A stretch of 64,000 bases of DNA from Endozoicomonas arenosclerae (lineage in GTDB: Bacteria; Pseudomonadota; Gammaproteobacteria; Pseudomonadales; Endozoicomonadaceae), in assembly GCF_001562015.1 (NCBI RefSeq), contig NZ_LASA01000053.1, positions 18,638 through 82,637 on the forward strand. Direction: 5' to 3'. This document shows positions 8,539 through 16,919 of the stretch, one piece after another; within the stretch, counting starts at the first letter, position 1, and every line of letters begins with the position of its first letter. The notes beneath the pieces are model-generated. The model searched no databases, was not told the origin of the DNA, and saw only the letters and a program-made list of their open reading frames with translations. The position numbers and the translations under genes are program-made.

Positions 8539-9915
8539 TTAACGTACGCCAATCTTACGCAGATTGGACGGTGTGAAGTAAGACACCTGTTTTGGATCCT
8601 GGTTCACAATAGGCTGAACAGGTTCTTTGTTGAACAGATCAGCCGCCAGGTACTCACGGGATACCAGATCATAGTAAAGTACTGAACGACGCTCAATGCC
8701 TGGCATATCATACATATTGATCGTATTTACCAGCGTTGTGCGCCACAGCACGTCACGGTTATCGTACTGGTCCACCTGCATCACCATCCAGCTGTCTTCA
8801 TCCAGGAAGAACTCACGTGTTTTGTAAACGTGACGCTCACCGTCCTTCAGCTCAGCACGTACAACCCATACACGGTGCAGCTCATAGCGCATGTAGTCCG
8901 GGTTGGCATGACCTTTAGGCAGCAGTTCTTTGTAGTCGACGTCCTTATTTTCAAACATGTAGTTGTTGTAAGGAACATACATTTCCTTCTTGCCAACCAG
9001 AGACCAGTTGTACTTGTCAGGAGAACCGTTGTAGCCGTAAGAACCATCGGTGGTTCTCAGCTTGCCCAGACCCTGCGGTGTATCGTAGGAAACGGTAGGC
9101 GCACGACGTACACGACGAACTCCTGGTGTATAGGACCAGGCAGCACGAGGCTGATCTTTTGGATTGATGTACTCATGCACCAGAGCCGCCTTACCTTTCT
9201 CACGGGTAGGCGCCAGTGTCTGAACAGTCTGGTACAGACGAGGCAGTTTTTGCTCCTGGAATGCATTCAGAGTCATCGCTGGATCATAGTAAGGAGACAG
9301 ACGAGTAGTCGTTTGTCTACCGGTTCTCTGTGAACCATTACGATAAACCACTACATCTGTTGCCGTAGCTTCCCAGTAGTGCGAACCACTCTTGAGCAGC
9401 ATATTCCAGATGGCTTCCACACCACTCTGAGGAATCGGGAAGGGAGGTCCACCAAAGGCATTGATCACACCATCACCGCCGTCTACTACCTCAGCACGGG
9501 TAGCATTGGCAATCACATTTTTCTCGGCAAATTCAGAGAAACGGCCATCCCGGTGAGAAGGATAGATGTTCATCTTGAACGTTTCAGGGTAAAGCTTGAA
9601 CATTTCAAGTGAACCCGGAGCCAACTTGTCCTTATATTGAGCCACATTCTCAGCAGTAATAGTGAATAATGGCTTATCATCGGCATAAGGATCCACGTAG
9701 CGATTGCCTGTACCTTTAAAAGCTTCAGGAATCTTGAAATCCGGGTTCCAGGCAGGAATAGTGCCTTCCTTGTTGCCTGCCCATTCAGCCCCCATGGGGG
9801 TCAGGGTTTTACCCAGCTTAGCAGCCTCTTCAGGCGAAACTTTGGCCTGGGCTGTAGCCGCTATCAGAGCAAGGCTCGTCAGACTGGCAGTGAGAAGGGA
9901 TTTTGTTTTTATCAT
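8539..9915 (-). CDS. DUF1329 family periplasmic protein (copy 1)
   Basis: 458 residues with a signal peptide cleaved after a TAQAK-like site, then the family's opening KVSPEEAAKLGKTLTPMGAE and GTIPAWNPDFK. It also has the SYTPGVRRVRRAPTVSYDTPQG core and the C-terminal SYFTPSNLRKIGVR shared by all four copies here. DUF1329 proteins have a LolA/LppX-like fold and usually sit beside DUF1302 barrels. They are thought to carry hydrophobic compounds across the periplasm, but the substrate is unproven. AAGGA precedes the ATG. It begins 24 bases after the DUF1302 gene at 9940, so the two are probably cotranscribed. Confidence 0.88.
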   Translation of the reverse strand: MIKTKSLLTASLTSLALIAATAQAKVSPEEAAKLGKTLTPMGAEWAGNKEGTIPAWNPDFKIPEAFKGTGNRYVDPYADDKPLFTITAENVAQYKDKLAPGSLEMFKLYPETFKMNIYPSHRDGRFSEFAEKNVIANATRAEVVDGGDGVINAFGGPPFPIPQSGVEAIWNMLLKSGSHYWEATATDVVVYRNGSQRTGRQTTTRLSPYYDPAMTLNAFQEQKLPRLYQTVQTLAPTREKGKAALVHEYINPKDQPRAAWSYTPGVRRVRRAPTVSYDTPQGLGKLRTTDGSYGYNGSPDKYNWSLVGKKEMYVPYNNYMFENKDVDYKELLPKGHANPDYMRYELHRVWVVRAELKDGERHVYKTREFFLDEDSWMVMQVDQYDNRDVLWRTTLVNTINMYDMPGIERRSVLYYDLVSREYLAADLFNKEPVQPIVNQDPKQVSYFTPSNLRKIGVR

Positions 9916-9939
9916 AATTATCTGTCCTTAACGACTGGC

Positions 9940-11475
9940 TCAGAAGCTGTACTTCGCATTGAACGAGACATAATCACGATCTGTGATCGCGTTATCCTCG
10001 TAATCACCAAAGAAAGCGGAATAGTTGAAGGCAAATTCCAGCCCACCCTGATAAATAAACTTGGCGCCTATGCTGGCACGGTCAGAATTGTTACCGGTTG
10101 AGGTAAAGTTTCCTGCTTTGGAATGACCTTTGATGTTATGACGGAAGCTGATAGGCACTTCCATGTCCACACCGGGTAAAACGCTGTTGTAACTTAATGT
10201 CATCAGGGCTGCAATGCCTGCACCTTCAGACTCTTCGCCTGGTTTTACTTTTGCGCCAACCAGCCTGTTGTATCCAGCTTCACCACTGAGAATCAGATCA
10301 TCAGAGAAAGGTGTCACACCCAGGGAATGTGTAAACGAGACTTGTGCCTGAATCGTATCATCCCGAGCATCAAGATCGTTTGTGTTAAGAGCAACTGCGC
10401 CTTTACGATAGGCAATTTCAGCCCCCACATTGGTTTCACCAATCAAAGTACCCGCACTGGCTCCAATCAGCTTCACATTCTCCAGATAATCCAGATAGTA
10501 GGCTGTAGGGACAACTGATCCTGCTCTTGGATTAAAGACAAAATCCGTCATAACCAATGCAGGTGCTTTATCATGATAATTCAGATAATAGAGACCAAAC
10601 TCAGTGCCACTTCCGACATTTTCTGCATAATAATTCAGGGCAACACCCCATTGACCACTGTCGCCAGGATCATTGTCCTGCTTTCTTCCCAGAGGGGATA
10701 AATCCTTGCCCGCTTCATCCAGCAAATCATTGGTACTGAAATAGCTTCCTGCTTCATTCAATTCAGTTTTCGACCACTCCCACTGGGAATAAGCAGCCAA
10801 TGCCAAGTTATCTGTCAGATCAATCTGAGCAAAAACCTGCCCTACCGGGAGCAGAATATCTTTGACTTCTATTCCAGGAATATTGGACTTGGTACCATCA
10901 GCAGGACTCATTGAGCTACTGATACCGGAGATAAACAGGCTCTCCCCCCAGCTAACAACCTGACGGCCTACTCGTACGTTCAGATTTCTGTCCAGAACAT
11001 CGAAATTGCCATAAACGAAGGCGTCTAAAAGACGAGCATCCTTTGCATGTGCATCCTGCGTTTTATCACTAAAACCTGGATTTCCGAGCACATCATTATC
11101 GGTCTCTCCGAAATAAGCATCATCGTAGAAAGCACTGCCACGAATGAAGGCTCCATAATCTCGATACTGCACGCTGACTTCTGACAGAATCGATGCCCTG
11201 TTAGTAATCATGGCATTCTTATCAAAATTCAGATTACCGGTATTCTGACCTGCATCTTTATCCGGGCTTTCAGCTCTCCAGGCCGCAGAATAGGTAAGAG
11301 TATTATCCCAATCCACCATAACTTCCCCAAACTCATAGGAAAGAGCATGGGTATTCGGGGACATGGATGACACAGCAGAGGCGACGGCAATCGTCAGCAG
11401 GGACTTGGGCACACCGACAGAACGGGCAAGGCGTGCGTCTTGAGTAGTGTGCGTTTTTCTTATTTTATACTTCAT
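9940..11475 (-). CDS. DUF1302 family outer-membrane protein (copy 1)
   Basis: 511 residues from the ATG at 11475 (AAGGA 7 bases upstream); an in-frame ATG-like start at 11514 would precede the ribosome site. It has a long signal region ending near THALS. Beta-strand-rich sequence follows, with recurring family blocks: LLDAFVYGNFDVLDRNLNVRVGRQVVSWGES and VEVPISFRHNIKGHSKAG-like text. It ends in phenylalanine (FNAKYSF), the usual beta-barrel assembly signal. DUF1302 proteins are predicted outer-membrane channels or receptors paired with DUF1329 and found in gene sets for hydrophobic substrates. It leads a two-gene unit with the DUF1329 gene at 8539. A motif shared with other catabolic genes lies 132 bp upstream. 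Confidence 0.88.
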   Translation of the reverse strand: MKYKIRKTHTTQDARLARSVGVPKSLLTIAVASAVSSMSPNTHALSYEFGEVMVDWDNTLTYSAAWRAESPDKDAGQNTGNLNFDKNAMITNRASILSEVSVQYRDYGAFIRGSAFYDDAYFGETDNDVLGNPGFSDKTQDAHAKDARLLDAFVYGNFDVLDRNLNVRVGRQVVSWGESLFISGISSSMSPADGTKSNIPGIEVKDILLPVGQVFAQIDLTDNLALAAYSQWEWSKTELNEAGSYFSTNDLLDEAGKDLSPLGRKQDNDPGDSGQWGVALNYYAENVGSGTEFGLYYLNYHDKAPALVMTDFVFNPRAGSVVPTAYYLDYLENVKLIGASAGTLIGETNVGAEIAYRKGAVALNTNDLDARDDTIQAQVSFTHSLGVTPFSDDLILSGEAGYNRLVGAKVKPGEESEGAGIAALMTLSYNSVLPGVDMEVPISFRHNIKGHSKAGNFTSTGNNSDRASIGAKFIYQGGLEFAFNYSAFFGDYEDNAITDRDYVSFNAKYSF

Positions 11476-11577
11476 TACAACATCCTTGAGCGTAAGCCTG
11501 TCGGCAGGGGACAACCGCTCTTTTGAACAGCATTACAACCAACGTCAACGGCGAATAGTTTTTTATTATTCTGACAC

Positions 11578-11625
11578 CCTGAAAATACCCACTATCCCTG
11601 ATGCGCTCAATGACAAAATTGGCCA
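11578..11625 (-). promoter_or_regulatory. Putative AraC-type operator plus promoter for DUF1302 copy 1
   Basis: Minus strand TGGCCAATTTTGTCATTG at 11625-11608. Its end starts TTGAGC, with TATTTT 17 bp further as a -10 candidate. A second half-site TGTCAAAAAGTGTT begins 23 bp upstream. By-eye match to five other sites. Confidence 0.55.
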
Positions 11626-11654
11626 AAACAACAGAACACTTTTTGACACAGCGC

Positions 11655-11680
11655 AAAAAAGGGGCGTCCTGCGCCCCTTA
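11655..11680 (-). terminator. Rho-independent terminator after DUF1329 copy 2
   Basis: On the minus strand AAGGGGCG, a short loop, CGCCCC, then TTTTTT. Located 33 bases past the stop of the gene at 11713. It separates that gene from the DUF1302 unit downstream. Confidence 0.85.
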
Positions 11681-11712
11681 TGGTTACTACTATGACTGAT
11701 TAGCTATGAAGC

Positions 11713-13089
11713 TCAGCGAACACCAAGCTTGCGAAGAGTACCCGGCTTGAAATACGCAACATCCTTGACGTCGGTATTCAATGGCTGCTGCGAGTCAATG
11801 TAGTTACTAAGGGTATCCACCAGGTACTCTCGGGACAGCAGATCATGGTACATGGACGTTCTTCTCTTCACCCCAGGCAAGTCAAACATATTGATAGAGT
11901 TCAGCATGGTCACACGCCAGAGCACATCACGACCATCGAATAGATCAACAACAGAAGGCACCCAACTGTCTTCATCAACATAAAGCACACGCTTCTTGAA
12001 GACATTGCGCTCATCTTCTTTCAGTGAGGCTTCAACCTTCCAGACCCGGTGCAACTCATACCTCATCAGATCAGGATTCACATGACCCGCTGTAAGCAGT
12101 TGATCCATAGGCTGATCAGCATTTTCAAACTTGTAGGAGTTATACGGAATATAGAGTTCCGTTTTACCTATCAGTTTCCAGTCATACTTATCGGTAGCAC
12201 CATTGAAACCATAGGAACTGTCGACAGGGTTAAAATTACCCAATCCCTGTGGAGAATCATAAGCTACTGTGGGAGCCCTCCTTACACGACGAACACCTGG
12301 CGTATAGGACCATGCCGAACGCGGGTTAACAGACTGGTCTACAGGCTCGTGTACCAGAATGGATTTTCCCTTATCACGGGATGGTAGAAAACGCTCTACG
12401 ATCTGATAGAGTCGAGGCGCTTTACTGGCCTGAAACTCTTCAATGCTGCTCTTGGTGTCAAAATAGGGTGCTCTGCTGGTCACTTTTCTCTTTCCAACCA
12501 AATGAGAACCGTTTCGATAGACCACAACAGTATTGGTTGTAAGGACATCAAAAAATGCCGACCCCCCCTGATTCAGATTCCAGGCTACCTGCTCACCATT
12601 GGCAGGTATAGGGAATGGAGCACCACCAAAAGCATTTCTGACGCCATTACCACCATCAGCAAGGGTCGCTCTGGTAGCGTTCAGCATGGTATTTTTCTGA
12701 ACAAAGTCTGAATAGCCACCGTCTCTGTGTGAGGGATAGACATGCATTTTAAAAGTTTCCGGATAGGTCTCAAACAGTTTGACCTGCCCCGGTGAAAGCT
12801 TGTCCTTATGCTCCTGCACATTGGCTGCAGTGATGGTAAAGAGCGGCTTCTCATCCGCATAAGGATCCGGATATTCAGAACCGCTGCCCTTATAACTTGC
12901 AGGTGGCTTGAAGTCAGGATTCCAGGCTGGAATAGTCCCCTCGGCATTGCCCGCTCTTGTGGCACCAACAGGAGTTAACTCCTTGCCCAGCTTCGCGGCT
13001 TCCTCAGGTGGGACTTTTGCAGATAGACCCGTTGCAGTGATTAATGCTCCTACAATACTACCGGCCAGAAGAGATTTTTTTATTATCAT
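11713..13089 (-). CDS. DUF1329 family periplasmic protein (copy 2)
   Basis: 458 residues from the ATG at 13089, which is preceded by AGGAAAG; the open frame extends to 13161 but without a ribosome site. It has a signal peptide (MIIKKSLLAGSIVGALITA) and then KVPPEEAAKLGKELTPVGAT and GTIPAWNPDFKPP. The core SYTPGVRRVRRAPTVAYDSPQG and tail KPGTLRKLGVR match the other copies. This copy reads PPEE where its neighbours read SPEE. It is probably a periplasmic carrier of a hydrophobic ligand (family inference). It is closed by its own terminator, so its expression is not tied to the DUF1302 gene that follows. Confidence 0.87.
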   Translation of the reverse strand: MIIKKSLLAGSIVGALITATGLSAKVPPEEAAKLGKELTPVGATRAGNAEGTIPAWNPDFKPPASYKGSGSEYPDPYADEKPLFTITAANVQEHKDKLSPGQVKLFETYPETFKMHVYPSHRDGGYSDFVQKNTMLNATRATLADGGNGVRNAFGGAPFPIPANGEQVAWNLNQGGSAFFDVLTTNTVVVYRNGSHLVGKRKVTSRAPYFDTKSSIEEFQASKAPRLYQIVERFLPSRDKGKSILVHEPVDQSVNPRSAWSYTPGVRRVRRAPTVAYDSPQGLGNFNPVDSSYGFNGATDKYDWKLIGKTELYIPYNSYKFENADQPMDQLLTAGHVNPDLMRYELHRVWKVEASLKEDERNVFKKRVLYVDEDSWVPSVVDLFDGRDVLWRVTMLNSINMFDLPGVKRRTSMYHDLLSREYLVDTLSNYIDSQQPLNTDVKDVAYFKPGTLRKLGVR

Positions 13090-13151
13090 TTTTTCTTTCC
13101 TTGGCTTTTCATGCGCTATAGGCACTTGAACCGCAACACATCGCCTCCCTC

Positions 13152-13382
13152 TCAGACACAAGAGGAGTAGGACGGATGGTTTTCTCCGACTGCGGCATTC
13201 GGTAAAGCAGAGACGATCACGGTACTGAGCGATTCAGACTCAGACAGATTCCTGAAATTTTCAGGAGGAGGCAAGGCTTCCGTGATTGTACGTTTATTGC
13301 CTTTGACGGTGATGGCAGCCCCATCAGATAGATAGAATGGCTGATCCCGTTCACAATTCTTTATTGTTATTATTATTTTCAT
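13152..13382 (-). CDS. Possible small hypothetical protein
   Basis: A 76-codon open frame in an otherwise empty 527-bp gap between two DUF1329 genes. GAGG lies 4 bases before its ATG, and the gene would end 62 bases before the DUF1329 start at 13089. The composition is plausible for a protein (Ser/Pro-rich middle, one N-terminal and one C-terminal Cys), but no family is recognised and there is no signal peptide. It may simply be leader sequence. Confidence 0.3.
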   Translation of the reverse strand: MKIIITIKNCERDQPFYLSDGAAITVKGNKRTITEALPPPENFRNLSESESLSTVIVSALPNAAVGENHPSYSSCV

Positions 13383-13578
13383 AAGCCTCGAGTGGCATGA
13401 CTGGAAATTGTCGAACACCCTCAATAACAGCTTTCACGTACAATTTCTAAGACAGAGACTGTTAAATTAAATACTCCATTTCACATACGTTTTAATCAAA
13501 AACTATCTTCTAGCAGTAACCTCCTCAATATCATTTCCGGCCATTTCTTAATAACATTTAACACCCAATTTAAAACAA

Positions 13579-13608
13579 CAGGATTGAGTTTAAATAAACC
13601 CAATCCTG
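13579..13608 (-). terminator. Terminator-like hairpin after DUF1329 copy 3
   Basis: CAGGATTG with GTTT pairs with AAAC and CAATCCTG around a 4-base loop. A broken T-rich stretch follows on the minus strand. It begins 9 bases past the stop at 13617. Confidence 0.6.
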
Positions 13609-13616
13609 CAGATTAA

Positions 13617-15008
13617 TTAACGAACGCCTAACTTACGTAAAGTACTTGGAGTAAAGTAACTCACATCTTTAATGTCAGTATTGATCGGCTTGTTTTTACT
13701 CTGGTTATAAACCTCACCTGCCATGTACTCTCTGGAAATCAGATCCTGATAAATAGAAGTACGTCTGGCAATGCCCGGCATGTCATAACGGTTGATAGAG
13801 TTCACGAAGGTCACACGCCAGAGATTGTCACGGCCATCATACATATCGACAACCGCAGGAATCCAGCCATCTTCCTCTACGTGAAGTACTCTCTTCTTGA
13901 AGACATTCCGTTCATCATCTTTAAGGTTGGCTTCCACCACCCAGACTCGATGCAGTTCATAACGCATGTATTCAGGGTTAGGGTGACCAGCAGGGAACAT
14001 CTCTTCAAATTCAAGTGAAGAATCTTCAAATTTATAAGCATTATAGGGAATATAAAGCTCTTTCTTGCCCAACAATTTCCACTCGTATTTATCGGTTGCA
14101 CCGTTAAAGCCAAATGAACTGTCTACAGGTACAAAGTTACCCAGCCCCTGAGGGGAGTCATAATTGACCGTAGGAGCTCGCCTTACACGCCGCACTCCCG
14201 GAGTATAGGACCAGGCAGCACGAGCCATCGCACTCTGATCCAAGGGTTCATGAACAACAATGGCCTTACCCTTGTCACGAGTTGGCGCATGCCTCTGTAC
14301 CAATTGATAGAGCTTTGGATAATTCTTGGTCTGAAACTCTTCCATATTACTGTTGGGATCAAAATAAGGAGCCAGACGTGTTGTCGTTGCTGACCCCACC
14401 AAGTGCGTACCATCTCGATAGACTACGATATTACTTGCTGTTTCACTGTAGAAATAGGGTGTGCCGGCCTGGTTGGCATTCCAGATTATCTGCTCACCCG
14501 TTGTTGGTATGGGGAAAGGTGCTCCACCGAAAGAGTTTACAACACCATTACCTCCCGCCGCCATTGTCGCACGGGTGGCGTTTAGCATAGTGTTCTTTTC
14601 AATAAAGTCAGAATACTTACCATCCCTGTGGGAGGGGTAAATATGCATCTTGAACGTTTCAGGATAGGTCGCAAACATTTTGATCGTACCTGGGGACAGC
14701 TTGTCCTTATACTGATCAACATTTTTAGCAGTAATGGTAAACAGTGGCTTTTCACCCTCGTAAGGATCAACATAAACACTGCCACTGCCTTTATAGTTAG
14801 CAGGCACTTTGAAATCCGGATTCCAGGCAGGAATGGTTCCGTCGGCATTACCGACTCTTTCCGCACCGACCGGTGTTAATTCCTTGCCGAGTTTAGCGGC
14901 TTCTTCCGGGGAAACTTTGGCATAAACCGACATTGCGGTCATGGAGGCTAACAAACTAACAACGGGGGCTGCCAATAGTGTGTTTTTTATTTTTATTTTC
15001 ATAGTCAT
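13617..15008 (-). CDS. DUF1329 family periplasmic protein (copy 3)
   Basis: 463 residues. Signal peptide, then AKVSPEEAAKLGKELTPVGAE, GTIPAWNPDFKVP, the conserved SYTPGVRRVRRAPTVNYDSPQG block and the tail YFTPSTLRKLGVR. It is close in sequence to copy 2 (for example DSSFGFNGATDKYEWKL versus DSSYGFNGATDKYDWKL), so these two look like the most recent duplicates. Two ATGs occur at 15008 and 15002 with no clear ribosome site before either, so the start is uncertain by two codons. Role as for the family: periplasmic handling of hydrophobic substrates, unproven. A MITE-like element lies just upstream and may have changed its promoter. Confidence 0.86.
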   Translation of the reverse strand: MTMKIKIKNTLLAAPVVSLLASMTAMSVYAKVSPEEAAKLGKELTPVGAERVGNADGTIPAWNPDFKVPANYKGSGSVYVDPYEGEKPLFTITAKNVDQYKDKLSPGTIKMFATYPETFKMHIYPSHRDGKYSDFIEKNTMLNATRATMAAGGNGVVNSFGGAPFPIPTTGEQIIWNANQAGTPYFYSETASNIVVYRDGTHLVGSATTTRLAPYFDPNSNMEEFQTKNYPKLYQLVQRHAPTRDKGKAIVVHEPLDQSAMARAAWSYTPGVRRVRRAPTVNYDSPQGLGNFVPVDSSFGFNGATDKYEWKLLGKKELYIPYNAYKFEDSSLEFEEMFPAGHPNPEYMRYELHRVWVVEANLKDDERNVFKKRVLHVEEDGWIPAVVDMYDGRDNLWRVTFVNSINRYDMPGIARRTSIYQDLISREYMAGEVYNQSKNKPINTDIKDVSYFTPSTLRKLGVR

Positions 15009-15100
15009 TGTATCGTTTCAGTCAGAGATTCAATGCTTTGGCAAACAGTGCGTTATCACAGCTTATACAAAAATAACCCGCTTTTTCCTGAGTGATCTTT

Positions 15101-15367
15101 AGGGGGCATTGACAATTAATCATGGGCTCAGTACTGCCGTAAAGGGGTCAGGTACAAGAAAGACTTTCGCTGGTGTAGTTTCTCTACATCAAGAAAGCTC
15201 TGACGCAGTAGATGGCCCCTTTACGGAGTACCCGGAGGGCTCTTTCAGGAGCATCCATTGCAGCGTTCCAACAGATTGAAAGATGTTGAATATTCCTGCA
15301 CTGTTGCGCCTTGCACTGAACGCTCCTGAAAAGAGCTGAGCTCCATGATTAATTGTCAACGCCCCCT
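15101..15367. mobile_element. MITE-like element with 25-bp terminal inverted repeats
   Basis: Both ends, read inward, begin AGGGGGC(A/G)TTGACAATTAA and continue TCATGG: 25 bases with one mismatch. Inside is a second inverted pair, CCGTAAAGGGG (15137-15147) with CCCCTTTACGG (15216-15226). A third, GCTCTTTCAGGAGC near 15240, pairs with GCTCCTGAAAAGAGC near 15321. There is no open frame and no clear target duplication. It fills the 428-bp gap between DUF1329 copies 3 and 4. It could be a non-autonomous transposon; I cannot name a family. Confidence 0.75.
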
Positions 15368-15436
15368 ATTAACGATCACTGCATTCTGTCTGATCCTCGT
15401 TTTGTTAAATGGGGCCGATGAATGCCCCTGTTCAAA

Positions 15437-16816
15437 TTAACGTACACCCAGTTTTCTAAGTGTACCCGGCTTAAAGTAAGAGACCTGTTTTGCATTTTCA
15501 TTAACAGGCTTCTGCTTTTCCCTGTTGTAGACTTCACTCGCCAGATATTCTCTGGAAATCAGGTCAAAATAGAACATGGTTCTTCTTTGGACACCGGGTA
15601 AGTCATACATATTGATGGCATTTTGCAAACTGGTGCGCCAGAGTGTTCCGCGATTATCATATTGATCGACAAGTACTGGCAGCCAGGTGTCTTCATCTAT
15701 AAAGAACTGACGCTTTTTATAAACATTCCGTTCACCCTTTTTCAGGTTGGCTTCCAATACCAGAACACGATGCAGTTCATAACGCATGTACTCTGGATTA
15801 GGATGCCCCTTTGGCAACAGTTCTTTGAACTCAACACCTTCCTGTTCAAACTTGTAACTGTTGTAAGGAATATACATCTCTTTCTTGCCTACAAGCGTCC
15901 AGTCATACTTGTCGACATTACCGTTAAAGCCATAGGAGCTGTCAGTAGTACGGATCTTGCCAAGCCCCTGTGGTGTGTCATAAGAGACGGTGGGAGCACG
16001 GCGCACCCGGCGAACACCCGGCGTGTAAGACCAGGCCGCCCGGGGACTTTCATCCCGATCCAGGAACTCATGAACCAGAGTACTTTTCCCTTTGTCACGA
16101 GTGGGTGCATGGGTGAGGTTTATCTGCAAAAGTCGAGGCATTTCCTGCTCTTCGTAACTTTCCAGATCCAGCTCAGGATTGAAATAGGGTGTCAGCCTGA
16201 CAATGGTATTTCGACCCAATAGTTGTCGACCATTGCGATAAACCATCACATCATGAGTAGTCGACTCACGATAAAGAGGCCCCGCAGCAACCGTCATATT
16301 CCAGACCACCTCCAAACCATTTTGAGGAATGGGGAAGGGACTGCCACCAAAAGCGTGTTTGATACCATTGCCACTGTTTATTAGTTCCGCACGAGTGGCG
16401 TTCAACCGAGTATTTTTAATAATAAAGTCAGAATAACCACCATCCCGGTGAGAAGGGTAGATATGCATTTTGAATGACCTGGGATACATTTTGAACATCG
16501 CCGCCATACCGGGTGACAATTTGTCCATATGCTCCCGATAATTTTCTTTGGTCAGGGTAAGAATCGGCTTCTCATCCTTATAAGGATCAGGGTAGCGATC
16601 GCCGGGTGTATAACCTTCAGGTGGTTTAAAGTCAGGATTCCAGGCGGGAATAGTGCCAGCCTCATTTCCTGCTCTAATGGCCCCCATGGGCGTTAATTCG
16701 GAATCCAGCCTTTTGGCTTCTTCGGGTGAAACTTTGGCGTTGGCACCCAGGGCGAATGCTGCGAAACCCAATACAGCCAACTTAGAAACAGACAGAATGT
16801 TTTTTCTTATTATCAT
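15437..16816 (-). CDS. DUF1329 family periplasmic protein (copy 4)
   Basis: 459 residues from the ATG at 16816, with AAGGAG 11 bases upstream; an open extension to 16852 is not supported. It has a signal peptide ending near ALGANA, then KVSPEEAKRLDSELTPMGAI and GTIPAWNPDFKPP. The SYTPGVRRVRRAPTVSYDTPQG core matches copy 1 exactly, and the tail is KPGTLRKLGVR. It lies 103 bases downstream of the DUF1302 gene at 16920, repeating the DUF1302-DUF1329 order seen at 11475-8539. This suggests the whole pair was duplicated. Confidence 0.87.
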   Translation of the reverse strand: MIIRKNILSVSKLAVLGFAAFALGANAKVSPEEAKRLDSELTPMGAIRAGNEAGTIPAWNPDFKPPEGYTPGDRYPDPYKDEKPILTLTKENYREHMDKLSPGMAAMFKMYPRSFKMHIYPSHRDGGYSDFIIKNTRLNATRAELINSGNGIKHAFGGSPFPIPQNGLEVVWNMTVAAGPLYRESTTHDVMVYRNGRQLLGRNTIVRLTPYFNPELDLESYEEQEMPRLLQINLTHAPTRDKGKSTLVHEFLDRDESPRAAWSYTPGVRRVRRAPTVSYDTPQGLGKIRTTDSSYGFNGNVDKYDWTLVGKKEMYIPYNSYKFEQEGVEFKELLPKGHPNPEYMRYELHRVLVLEANLKKGERNVYKKRQFFIDEDTWLPVLVDQYDNRGTLWRTSLQNAINMYDLPGVQRRTMFYFDLISREYLASEVYNREKQKPVNENAKQVSYFKPGTLRKLGVR

Positions 16817-16919
16817 AATCACTCTACTCCTTGTACTGAAAACACAGCCCACTGCTTATCAGACAGGCTGCATTCTCATACTCAGGCCCAGTTCAGGACC
16901 CGCTCACTCAAACGTCGTA

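Noticed and set aside
8830-9333. Plus-strand open frames inside the DUF1329 and dehydrogenase genes
   Set aside because: They are antisense shadows of strongly conserved coding sequence, without ribosome sites or domain features.
15109-15140. A strong promoter in the MITE terminus
   Set aside because: The -35 is perfect, but no good -10 lies 16-18 bp away (TACTGC), so I kept it as a curiosity and did not call it a promoter.
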